Assembly: GCF_000374845.1 (NCBI RefSeq)
Contig: NZ_KB895421.1
Span: 1 to 64,000 of the forward strand
Source of the DNA: Paenibacillus terrigena DSM 21567
Lineage (GTDB): Bacteria > Bacillota > Bacilli > Paenibacillales > Paenibacillaceae
Direction of reading: 5' to 3'
DNA length: 64,000 nucleotides
Positions 1 to 7,483 of the stretch are shown here, piece after piece. The notes under the pieces are model-generated. The model had not been told where the DNA came from. It was given only the letters and a program-made list of their open reading frames with translations, and searched no databases. How positions within the stretch are numbered: the first letter of the stretch is position 1; each line of letters starts with the position of its first letter. The position numbers were made by a program, and so were the translations under genes.

Positions 1-179
1 TGATTATTCGGTCTTAGCTACCGTTTCCGGTAGTTATCCCGATCTTACAGGCAGGTTGCCTACGTGTTACTCACCCGTCCGCCGCTAAGTTATCCCCGAA
101 GGAATAACTCCGCTCGACTTGCATGTATTAGGCACGCCGCCAGCGTTCGTCCTGAGCCAGGATCAAACTCTCCAATAAA
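1..179 (-). rRNA. 16S ribosomal RNA, 5' end (partial)
   Basis: The reverse complement begins with the universal 16S 5' sequence (GAGAGTTTGATCCTGGCTCAG at 174-154, then the GAACGCTGGCGGCGTGCC block), and further in it carries the conserved ACGGGTGAGTAACACGTAGG stretch. Only about the first 180 nucleotides are present; the gene continues past the left edge. The 5' terminus is placed by analogy with Bacillus 16S. The rRNA operon is transcribed leftwards, out of the window, from the promoter at 329-357. Confidence 0.97.
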
Positions 180-328
180 GTGTTTGACTTGCTCATTTTG
201 AAACTGACTTGCTTACGAGAACAATGTTCTCTTTTAAAAATTTAAGCGATCCATTTGTTTAGTTTTCAAGGAACTTATCTGTTCTTTATCATGTTGTAAG
301 TTATCATGTTGTGTCGAACAGGAATTTC

Positions 329-357
329 ATAATACCATTTATTTCGACGCTTGTCAA
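329..357 (-). promoter_or_regulatory. Strong sigma-A promoter of the rRNA operon
   Basis: Read on the minus strand: a perfect -35 TTGACA (357-352), a 17-nt spacer and -10 TATTAT (334-329). The predicted start is near 321, giving a leader of about 140 nt before mature 16S. That leader holds a TCCTTGAAAAC element and a GAGAACATTGTTCTC palindrome (219-233), which fits rRNA antitermination and processing signals. Upstream DNA (360-440) is A/T rich like an UP element. Confidence 0.85.
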
Positions 358-484
358 CATCTTTTTTCTTGTTGTTACTTTCAAAAAAGTTATTGTCCGA
401 AGCGGCAAGAAGTAATATACCATGATTCGACACGAAGATGCAAGCTTTTTTTCAAAATTAATATTTCACCTCAAAATACCTCAT

Positions 485-534
485 AAAAAAGCACCAAGAT
501 ATCATGAATCAAATTCAGTGATATCCTTGATGCT
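485..534 (-). terminator. Rho-independent terminator after the GH15 gene
   Basis: On the minus strand an imperfect hairpin of about 15 bp (arms 534-519 and 505-491) is followed by six T residues (490-485). It lies just downstream of the glucoamylase-like gene stop and upstream of the rRNA promoter, so it insulates the two leftward transcripts. Confidence 0.8.
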
Positions 535-569
535 ATTTACTGTTATCTTCTATATATAGAGATTAATCA

Positions 570-2531
570 TTATTCTGTCTCAGAGAGCATGTGTACCGCC
601 AAAATAAACATCGCATGCGACCATGTCAACGGAACAACCCACGCCGTGTCACCCGAATGACGATCCACTTGCTCTGGCAGTAATCCCATCTCTGTCTGAT
701 GATCCACAGCCCACTGCAGCAATTCCATTGCAGCTTCCTTCTGCCCATTCATCACGCGGTATTGCGCAAGCCATAGCGTCGTAAGAATCCAAGGGTTGCC
801 TCCAATATACTGATCATTCTCATAACGCTTAATTCCACCAACGCTCGGAGATGTCAACGCACGTTCAATCGTATCCGCAGTCTGTACCGCATAGGGATGC
901 GATGCCGGCACGACGCCAAATGGAACGGAAATACCGAGTAAACTTACATCGACGATTGGGTCGTACTCCAATTGGTAGACTGGGTAACCTTTTTCACGCG
1001 TCTGAATAGCAGACGGAATTCCTTGTTCCTGCGCTTGACGATAAGCAGCCTCATTTACCTCAAGCTTCAACCCGCGGTAAAAGACGCTTTGCGATGCATT
1101 CCAACAGCGATCGGTAATGGACTGGGCAATGCCTTGTGCAGCAGTACGCCAAGTGTTCGACAATTCAGCATTTCCTGCTAGGTCAGCCAAAGATGCCGCT
1201 GCATCAAGTCCAGCATATACCGCTGCTGCGGAATACGTATGCTGGCCATCCCGCTCTTCCCATAAATCCCGGCTTGCACGTGGCAGTCCAGTCTCGGCAT
1301 CGATTTGCTTCGTTAAGAAATTCGCCCCCACTTCGACCGCTGGCCATATTTGATGAAGGAAACGTGTTTGCTCCTGCTCCGAAAGGAACAATAAGTGCTG
1401 ATACATCCCCCATAGAATGGATGCTCCTTCATCTAATTGAATGCCCCAAGAAGGAGCCAATGCGCCATCATGATAATGACGCTGCTGCCATGCACCATCC
1501 GGATCTTGTGCCGTTAACGTCCATAAGTAGAAGCGATCTGATAGATCGGTTAATCCCGCACGGTCGAGTGCCGTCGTAATGAAGGCTGCATCTCTACCCC
1601 AACAATAGGCATACCCACCACACTGCGCGAAATGTTCATCGAATTCAGGTGCAGCGATAATGCTGCCTGTCTCTTCATCCGTCATCAGCTTCATCGCAAG
1701 CAGTGATCGCTCGTAGAGTGCAGTAATTCGCTCATCCTCCATCGGGCAAGGTTTAGCGGATTTCAGGAAATCGCTCCAATATTGGGCCGTTTCTGCTGTC
1801 CAAGCTTCTACGGCGCGTTCCTTCGCTTGATGCATGACACTTTTTGCTTCATCTTTTGTGTGACCTGCTGTGATATAAACTGGAAGTGACACGGTCTCGC
1901 CTGGCGCGATATTCGCAAAAGTCCATTCCATCGCACCATCCGACGCCATTTGAATCCGGCTTCCATCAAGAGCTCCATGGTTCGCGTTATCCCAAGCGTT
2001 CGCAGCTTGGAACTTTGTGCATACGTTTGCACTCGAAGCCATAAAAAAATAACGATGCCTGAAATGAACGAGCGCATCCGCTTCCACATCGAACTGCGTC
2101 GTATGATAATAAGGACTTTCCGATACGGTCATGGACGTATAATGAACAAAATGAAATGTTGCTGGCTGCTCGCTTCGGTTCGTAAATTGATAATGGAATA
2201 CGAGTAAATCTTGGCCCGGAACGGCAAATGAGACCTTTTCAACTTCAATAGGACATTGACTAGAATGTGCATTCACGCGATATAGATTCGAACGCGGTAC
2301 ATAAGCTGCTTCATGCTGCCAGCCATATTCTTGCTCCGCGCTATCAAACCACGATGTCTGCGCACCCTCCATTCGAATACCTGTGCGGATCATATCCACG
2401 TGCTGCAGAAACCCGACGTTCGGCCACCATAAGCGTACCAAACGTCCAGTCCGAGTTAGAGAAGCAAGAAATTTCGAATTTCCGATGACAGCATCAACAA
2501 GATAAGGTTTACGTTCTAAATGTGTCGTCAA
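570..2531 (-). CDS. Glycoside hydrolase family 15 (glucoamylase-like) enzyme
   Basis: A protein of about 653 residues without a signal peptide, so probably a cytoplasmic exo-acting alpha-glucosidase that releases glucose from imported maltodextrins. GH15 hallmarks seen: an N-terminal beta-sandwich region, then an (alpha/alpha)6 barrel with YCWGRDAAF, DLWEERDG (predicted general acid Glu) and, near the C-terminus, LLPEQVDRHSG (predicted general base Glu). It is translationally coupled to the LacI regulator. A TTG at 2540 overlaps the regulator stop, but the AAGGAG of 2549-2541 abuts that codon, so the TTG at 2531, about 9 nt downstream of it, is the better start. Exact specificity (maltodextrin, isomaltose, trehalose) cannot be read from sequence; the location beside mdx-type transport genes supports maltodextrin. 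Confidence 0.85.
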   Translation of the reverse strand: MTTHLERKPYLVDAVIGNSKFLASLTRTGRLVRLWWPNVGFLQHVDMIRTGIRMEGAQTSWFDSAEQEYGWQHEAAYVPRSNLYRVNAHSSQCPIEVEKVSFAVPGQDLLVFHYQFTNRSEQPATFHFVHYTSMTVSESPYYHTTQFDVEADALVHFRHRYFFMASSANVCTKFQAANAWDNANHGALDGSRIQMASDGAMEWTFANIAPGETVSLPVYITAGHTKDEAKSVMHQAKERAVEAWTAETAQYWSDFLKSAKPCPMEDERITALYERSLLAMKLMTDEETGSIIAAPEFDEHFAQCGGYAYCWGRDAAFITTALDRAGLTDLSDRFYLWTLTAQDPDGAWQQRHYHDGALAPSWGIQLDEGASILWGMYQHLLFLSEQEQTRFLHQIWPAVEVGANFLTKQIDAETGLPRASRDLWEERDGQHTYSAAAVYAGLDAAASLADLAGNAELSNTWRTAAQGIAQSITDRCWNASQSVFYRGLKLEVNEAAYRQAQEQGIPSAIQTREKGYPVYQLEYDPIVDVSLLGISVPFGVVPASHPYAVQTADTIERALTSPSVGGIKRYENDQYIGGNPWILTTLWLAQYRVMNGQKEAAMELLQWAVDHQTEMGLLPEQVDRHSGDTAWVVPLTWSHAMFILAVHMLSETE

Positions 2532-2536
2532 CCTAT

Positions 2537-3568
2537 TCAACTCCTTTTCGATTTCGTATAGAGGGATGATTCGCGAATCATCAGTCGATGCGGAACGATT
2601 GTTCTCGCTTGGGATAGGGTCTCTCCCTGGATTCGCTTAATTAATAGTTGTGAAGCCATATAACCCAGTTGGTAGATACCGATATCAATACTTGATAGCG
2701 GCGGTGTCGATAATTCGGTAAGCGAGATGTTATTAAATCCAATGATATTCAAATCTTCAGGTACACTGTACCCCAGCTCCGTTAGGCCGCGCATAATACC
2801 GAAAGAGACCACATCATCAATCACGACAAGTGCTGTTGGACGTTCAGGCAAGCTCATGAAAAATGACATCGCCCGATAACCGCTCTCCTGCAGGAATTCC
2901 CCTTCGACGATCCACTCCGGCTTCATGTCCAGTTGGTTTTCAATTAGCGCATGTTTGTAGCCTTGAAGACGATCTTGAGAAACCGATAATGACGGCGGTC
3001 CGCTGACGAACCCGATCCGAGTATGTCCTTGCGCAATTAAATGACTGGTTGCGTCAAATGCAGCTTGAATATTATCATTATCGACACAGAGCACCGTTGG
3101 ATCATCTTCAAACCGTCCAATGAGTACAAACGGAAACTGCTGCTCTTGCAAGAAGGCAATGATCGGATCGAATTTGCGAGATTGAAGCAAGATGATGCCG
3201 TCCACCCTGCGGCCCTTCACCAAACGCGTAATCGCTTCCATTTCGTCACTCTCGCTAGAACCCGTTGTCATCAATACATCGTACCCATTCCGAGAAGCTT
3301 GTGTTGTAATCCCACGTATGTTCTCTGCAAAGAAATGATTCTGGAACAGTTCCTCAGCAGGACGCGGCAGGATCATGCCTAATGTATATGTTTTATTCGA
3401 GACAAGACTACGGGCCATCATATTCGAATGATAGCCCATCTCATTCATAATACCTTTCACTTTCAACGCCGTCTCTTTACTGATTCGGGGATGATTCGAC
3501 AAGACGCGAGATACAGTTGAAGGAGAAACGCCAGCTTTCTTGGCAACATCTTTGATAGTAACTGCCAT
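2537..3568 (-). CDS. LacI/GalR-family regulator of the maltodextrin locus
   Basis: A 343-residue repressor. The N-terminal helix-turn-helix TIKDVAKKAGVSPSTVSRVL is typical of LacI, followed by the hinge helix (NMMARSLVSNKT) and a periplasmic-binding-like effector domain with FVLIGRF and GFVSGPPSLSVSQDRLQGY. The ATG at 3568 is preceded by GGAGGG with good spacing; a TTG at 3589 would extend it but lies upstream of that ribosome site. It is divergent from the binding-protein gene and overlaps the GH15 gene by a few bases. LacI-type palindromes lie in front of both transcripts, so it probably represses the transport and amylase operon and itself, responding to a maltodextrin-type ligand. Resembles MalR/YvdE; the effector is inferred. 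Confidence 0.9.
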   Translation of the reverse strand: MAVTIKDVAKKAGVSPSTVSRVLSNHPRISKETALKVKGIMNEMGYHSNMMARSLVSNKTYTLGMILPRPAEELFQNHFFAENIRGITTQASRNGYDVLMTTGSSESDEMEAITRLVKGRRVDGIILLQSRKFDPIIAFLQEQQFPFVLIGRFEDDPTVLCVDNDNIQAAFDATSHLIAQGHTRIGFVSGPPSLSVSQDRLQGYKHALIENQLDMKPEWIVEGEFLQESGYRAMSFFMSLPERPTALVVIDDVVSFGIMRGLTELGYSVPEDLNIIGFNNISLTELSTPPLSSIDIGIYQLGYMASQLLIKRIQGETLSQARTIVPHRLMIRESSLYTKSKRS

Positions 3569-3586
3569 AATGCCCTCCACTTTGTG

Positions 3587-3596
3587 CAATCGTTTG
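3587..3596. promoter_or_regulatory. LacI-type half-palindromic operator (autoregulation)
   Basis: CAATCGTTTG is a CAANCGNTTG-type palindrome with the central CG typical of LacI-family operators. It lies between the regulator promoter (3613-3641) and the regulator ribosome site, where bound repressor would block its own transcription. Confidence 0.5.
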
Positions 3597-3612
3597 AATT
3601 AATCTATGCATA

Positions 3613-3641
3613 ATGTTAGCGCAAATTAACGTGCATGTAAA
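3613..3641 (-). promoter_or_regulatory. Promoter of the regulator/GH15 operon
   Basis: On the minus strand: TTTACA (3641-3636), a 17-nt spacer and TAACAT (3618-3613). It is 45 nt upstream of the regulator start. Assigned by motif and spacing only. Confidence 0.5.
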
Positions 3642-3760
3642 CAGAATGAACTCACATCCAAGCTAAAATGGCATTCTCTCCTAATTCATAAATGAGTTAG
3701 AAAATCGAAGAAAATCAAAGAATTAAGAAGTTAACCCCCTATTTTCCAAGCAAAAACGAT

Positions 3761-3778
3761 TGTGCAAACGGTTTACCA
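3761..3778. promoter_or_regulatory. LacI-type operator overlapping the -35 of the transport operon
   Basis: The sequence TGTGCAAACGGTTTACCA has the central CG and A/T arms of LacI-family operators (close to GCAAACGNTTTGC). It covers the -35 hexamer at 3772-3777, an ideal place for repression. Confidence 0.6.
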
Positions 3779-3800
3779 AATTTCAGGTGTTGTGTATCAT
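3772..3800 (+). promoter_or_regulatory. Promoter of the maltodextrin transport/amylase operon
   Basis: TTTACC (3772-3777), a 17-nt spacer and TATCAT (3795-3800). The predicted start near 3807 gives a leader of about 130 nt that holds a cre and a second operator. The -35 is imperfect, as expected for a regulated promoter. Confidence 0.6.
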
Positions 3801-3808
3801 AGGGCATA

Positions 3809-3822
3809 TAAAAGCGTTTTCA
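3809..3822. promoter_or_regulatory. Catabolite responsive element (cre)
   Basis: TAAAAGCGTTTTCA matches 13 of 14 positions of the Bacillus cre consensus TGAAARCGYTTWCA (only position 2 differs). It lies over the predicted transcription start, the classic position for CcpA repression, so the operon should be shut down by preferred sugars. Confidence 0.7.
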
Positions 3823-3864
3823 GTCGTCGTACAAACGGATCAAACCGCTATTTTTTTTCGCATT

Positions 3865-3884
3865 TTGTACAAACGTTTGCACAC
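3865..3884. promoter_or_regulatory. Downstream LacI-type operator
   Basis: The core ACAAACGTTTGC (3869-3880) is a near-perfect palindrome centred on CG, of the same type as the site at 3761-3778 and about 104 bp from it centre to centre, roughly ten helical turns. That spacing would allow a repression loop; it could also act as a roadblock. Confidence 0.65.
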
Positions 3885-3939
3885 AAACGCTTTTCATAAG
3901 AACTAGATATGTATCATACCAATTGGAGGGGTACTCACA

Positions 3940-5235
3940 ATGAAAAAAATGTTGGTTCTCATGTTGACTTTGACGATGGTACTCGCAATCTCAGCATGCG
4001 GCGGGAAAGCGAAGGAGTCCACAACAGAAAGCACGCAACAACCTACCACAAAAACGGAAGAGGCTGCAGCAACAGAAGAAGAATTCTTGCCAGAGCCTGG
4101 CGCAAAATTAGTGGTATGGAGCAGTGGTACAGAGAAAGTACTCGTCGACGAAGCAGCTAAAGCATTCAAAGAAAAATACGGCATTGATGTAGAATTCCAA
4201 GAAGTTGGACCTGATAAATCGATTGAACGTATGACAACAGACGGCCCTGCTGGCGTTGGCGCTGACGTGTTCCTAGCGGTTCATGATCGCATCGGAAGTG
4301 CTGTGCAATCCGGTATTATTCTGCCGAACGATTATCATGAAGAAGAAACAAAAGCAAATAACAGCGATAAAGCAATCGAAGCTCTCACGATTGATAACAT
4401 CCTCTACGGATATCCAAACTCCGTTGAGACAACAGCGGTATTCTACAACAAAGATCTTGTTCCTGAGGCACCAAAAACTTGGGACGATGTCATCAAGTTC
4501 GCAAAAACGTTCAATGACCCGAAAAAACAAAAATATGCTTACATGTGGGAAAACGGGAACGGTTATTGGAACTTCGGCTTCCTCGGCGGATATGGCGCTT
4601 ATGTATTCGGTAAAGACGGTTCCGATCCATCCGATATCGGTCTGAACAACGAAGGCGGCGTAGAAGCAATGAAGTTCTACCAATCCTTGAAAAATTCCGT
4701 TCTACCGCTTAAAACAGCTGATATCACTTCCGACATCAAGAAAAGCTTGTTCACCGAAGGTAAATTGGCAATGAACGTTAGCGGTCCATGGGATACGATT
4801 TCCCTGAAAGAAGCTGTTAAGAACCTTGGCGTGATGGAGTACCCAACACTGCCAAACGGCAACCCAATGAAACCATTCTCCGGCGTTAAAGCATTCTTGG
4901 TTAATGCAAACACGAAATATCCGAATGCTGCTAAATTATTCGCACACTTGATCACATCGGAAGAGTTCCAAATTAAAGACTTCGAATTACTCGGCAACTT
5001 GCCATCGAACAAAAAAGCAGCTGAAAACGACAAAATCAAAAACGATCCATTCGCTTCTGTATTCTTGAAACAGTTCGAAAACTCTGTACCAATGCCTAAG
5101 ATTCAACAAATGAATGCTTTCTGGAGCGTGCACGAAGCAACCTTCACTTCGATCTGGAACGATGGTGTAGATCCGAAAGTTGCCTTAGACGACATGGTTA
5201 AGAAAATGAAAGACAGTATCGCATCCAGCAAATAA
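3940..5235 (+). CDS. mdxE: Maltodextrin-type ABC transporter substrate-binding lipoprotein
   Basis: 431 residues. The N-terminus is a lipoprotein signal (MKKMLVLMLTLTMVLAISAC, lipobox Cys at residue 20), followed by a Thr/Glu-rich linker to about residue 50. The mature part is an SBP family 1 protein of the MalE/MdxE type, starting LVVWSSGTEKVLVDEAAKAF and including YPNSVETTAVFYNKDL and MNVSGPWDT. It would capture maltodextrins outside the membrane and deliver them to the permeases that follow. GGAGGGG lies 8 nt before the ATG. First gene of the operon; a 10-bp hairpin just after it probably keeps its transcript level above that of the permeases. Substrate is inferred from neighbouring amylases. 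Confidence 0.9.
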   Translation: MKKMLVLMLTLTMVLAISACGGKAKESTTESTQQPTTKTEEAAATEEEFLPEPGAKLVVWSSGTEKVLVDEAAKAFKEKYGIDVEFQEVGPDKSIERMTTDGPAGVGADVFLAVHDRIGSAVQSGIILPNDYHEEETKANNSDKAIEALTIDNILYGYPNSVETTAVFYNKDLVPEAPKTWDDVIKFAKTFNDPKKQKYAYMWENGNGYWNFGFLGGYGAYVFGKDGSDPSDIGLNNEGGVEAMKFYQSLKNSVLPLKTADITSDIKKSLFTEGKLAMNVSGPWDTISLKEAVKNLGVMEYPTLPNGNPMKPFSGVKAFLVNANTKYPNAAKLFAHLITSEEFQIKDFELLGNLPSNKKAAENDKIKNDPFASVFLKQFENSVPMPKIQQMNAFWSVHEATFTSIWNDGVDPKVALDDMVKKMKDSIASSK

Positions 5236-5272
5236 TTGCTCAGCTTGACACACTCATATCGGTCTAAATCAC

Positions 5273-5297
5273 TCACCCGCCGTCCATCGGCGGGTGA
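5273..5297 (+). other. Intercistronic hairpin between binding protein and permease genes
   Basis: A perfect 10-bp G/C-rich stem (TCACCCGCCG / CGGCGGGTGA) with a 5-nt loop and no T-run. It is not a complete terminator. Such hairpins after a binding-protein gene commonly protect the upstream message or attenuate read-through, so the binding protein is made in excess. Confidence 0.7.
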
Positions 5298-5324
5298 CAC
5301 TGCTCATGGAAGGGATTGATCACA

Positions 5325-6638
5325 TTGAATCGATATGCTAGAACAGCTGGTTGGTTATCTGTTCTCAGTATGGGATTGGGACAGCTGTATAATCGTCAAT
5401 GGACCAAGGGCGTGTTATTCTTACTCGCTCATATCACTGGCATTACCTTAATTACAACCGTACTTAGCAACCATATTGCAGGCTTCTTTACTCTAGGAGA
5501 GCAAGGGCAACACTTAGTTAAAGTCGGAAAAATATATAAAAACATACCTGGGGATCACTCGATCTTCATGATGATTTATGGGCTACTATCCATGATGGTG
5601 GTTCTACTTTACGTCTTCATCTATGTTATGAATGTACGTGATGCGGTTGCGAATGGACGCTTGCGAGAGCAAGGGCTCCCAACCAAAACGTTTATCGATT
5701 CGATCAGACATGGCGTGCATAACAATTTCCCATGGTTGATCTTAGCTATTCCAATTCTCGGCGTTCTTTTCTTTACGATTATGCCGATTTTGTTTATGAT
5801 TTTCATGGCTTTCACCAACTATTCTGCACCTGAACATCTCCCGCCTAAAAACTTAGTGGATTGGGTCGGTCTGCAGACTTTCAGGGATTTATTCACCTTA
5901 AACGTCTGGAGCGATACGTTCTTCGGCGTACTAACTTGGACAATTATCTGGGCTATATTGGCGACGGTTACTTGTTATTTTGGCGGAATTCTGGTTGCAC
6001 TGCTCATTAACCAACAAGGCATTAAGCTCAAAGGATTATGGAGAACACTGTTCATTATCCCTTATGCCATTCCACAATTCGTCTCGCTACTCGTCATGCG
6101 CAACATGTTAAATGATAAATTCGGACCGATTAACCAATATTTCCGTTACCTCGGACTTGATGGACTTCCATGGCTAAGTGATCCGTTCTGGGCCAAAGTA
6201 TCCGTCATTGTCGTTAATATGTGGATCGGGATTCCCGTCACAATGGTTCTTGTTATGGGGATTCTAACTTCCATTCCAAAAGATCTCTATGAAGCTGCCG
6301 AAGTGGACGGTGCCACACCATGGATTAAATTCCGTAACATTACGATGCCGTTCGTTCTCTTCTCAACGGCTCCGATTCTGATCACGCAGTTCGCCGGTAA
6401 TATTAATAACTTTAATGTTATTTTCTTGTTAACCAAGGGCGGACCGTCATCCATCGATTACAATATGGCGGGGAAAACCGACCTACTCGTAACTTGGCTT
6501 TACAAGCTTACGCTCGAAAACAATAAATATAATGTCGCATCCGCCGTAGGTATTCTGATCTTCTTGATCATTGCATCGGTGTCTATCTTCAGTTATACAA
6601 GAACAAGATCATACCGAGAGGAGGATATGATCCAATGA
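5325..6638 (+). CDS. mdxF: Maltodextrin-type ABC transporter permease (MalF/MdxF)
   Basis: About 437 residues, a membrane protein of the binding-protein-dependent permease family. Visible are an N-terminal hydrophobic segment (GWLSVLSMGLGQLYNRQW), further helices, the MalF-type periplasmic loop region and the cytoplasmic EAA loop YEAAEVDGATPWIKFRNIT, which contacts the ATPase. A TTG at 5316 is too close to the AAGGG at 5310-5314; the TTG at 5325, giving MNRYARTAGW, has better spacing. It overlaps the next permease by 4 nt. No ATPase gene is present in the operon, so a shared MsmX-like ATPase encoded elsewhere probably drives import. Confidence 0.9.
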   Translation: MNRYARTAGWLSVLSMGLGQLYNRQWTKGVLFLLAHITGITLITTVLSNHIAGFFTLGEQGQHLVKVGKIYKNIPGDHSIFMMIYGLLSMMVVLLYVFIYVMNVRDAVANGRLREQGLPTKTFIDSIRHGVHNNFPWLILAIPILGVLFFTIMPILFMIFMAFTNYSAPEHLPPKNLVDWVGLQTFRDLFTLNVWSDTFFGVLTWTIIWAILATVTCYFGGILVALLINQQGIKLKGLWRTLFIIPYAIPQFVSLLVMRNMLNDKFGPINQYFRYLGLDGLPWLSDPFWAKVSVIVVNMWIGIPVTMVLVMGILTSIPKDLYEAAEVDGATPWIKFRNITMPFVLFSTAPILITQFAGNINNFNVIFLLTKGGPSSIDYNMAGKTDLLVTWLYKLTLENNKYNVASAVGILIFLIIASVSIFSYTRTRSYREEDMIQ

Positions 6639-7483
6639 AAACGAAACGATCGGTACGCTTATTTTTCAGTTATCTATTGTTAATCCTGATCGGGATTGCC
6701 TCCGTCTATCCGGCGTTGTGGACGATCATGTCCTCGTTCAGAGCGGGCGATTCGCTATTCAGTGATACATTCTTTCCAAAGCATTTCACGCTGAAGCATT
6801 ATTCGGATTTGTTCCATCCCGAGAATATCGCGGGCAAACAGGTTCCTTATGTGAAATGGTATTGGAACACACTTAAAATCGCTACAATGAGTATGATTAT
6901 CGGTACATTAATTCAACTCTTAACGGCTTATGCCGTGTCTAGATTTCGGTTCAAGGGGCGCAAGACGCTCTTATCCACCGTGCTCGTCCTAGGAATGTTC
7001 CCTGGATTTATGAGTATGATGGCGATTTATATATTCCTCGTACAGCTGAACTTGCTCGATACACCATGGGCGCTGATCATCGTGTACTCCGCAGGAGCAG
7101 CTCTTGGACTATTCGTTGCAAAAGGGTTCTTCGATACGATCCCGAGAAGCTTGGAAGAAGCTGCTACCATCGATGGTGCGAATCACTGGCAAGTATTTAC
7201 GAAGATCATTCTGCCACTATCGAAACCGATTATTACGTATATTTCCTTGATGACATTTACAGGAGCCTGGATGGACTTCATCTTCGCAGGATTGATTCTG
7301 CGTTCTCGTGATCAATGGACACTAGCGGTGGGTCTATTCAATCTCGTCGATTCTTACTCGAGCACAGCATTTACGCTCTTCGCAGCTGGGGCCGTTCTGG
7401 TCGCTGTGCCAATTACGATTCTATTCGCGTTCACGCAACGCTTCTTGGTGGAAGGCTTAACATCAGGGGCAAGTAAAGGATGA
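6635..7483 (+). CDS. mdxG: Maltodextrin-type ABC transporter permease (MalG/MdxG)
   Basis: 282 residues with six predicted membrane helices. The EAA motif (LEEAATIDGANHWQVFTKIILP) is clear. It begins at ATG inside the ATGA overlap with the upstream permease and ends in another ATGA overlap with the amylase gene, so the genes are tightly coupled. With the upstream permease it forms the heterodimeric channel for maltodextrin import. Confidence 0.92.
   Translation: MKTKRSVRLFFSYLLLILIGIASVYPALWTIMSSFRAGDSLFSDTFFPKHFTLKHYSDLFHPENIAGKQVPYVKWYWNTLKIATMSMIIGTLIQLLTAYAVSRFRFKGRKTLLSTVLVLGMFPGFMSMMAIYIFLVQLNLLDTPWALIIVYSAGAALGLFVAKGFFDTIPRSLEEAATIDGANHWQVFTKIILPLSKPIITYISLMTFTGAWMDFIFAGLILRSRDQWTLAVGLFNLVDSYSSTAFTLFAAGAVLVAVPITILFAFTQRFLVEGLTSGASKG

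Noticed and set aside
1117-1579. Overlapping plus-strand frames opposite the GH15 gene
   Set aside because: Antisense to conserved GH15 motifs; biased composition; no start signals.
3881-3900. Second cre in ACAAACGCTTTTCAT
   Set aside because: Aligned on the central CG it breaks the cre consensus by one register; the site at 3809-3822 is far better.
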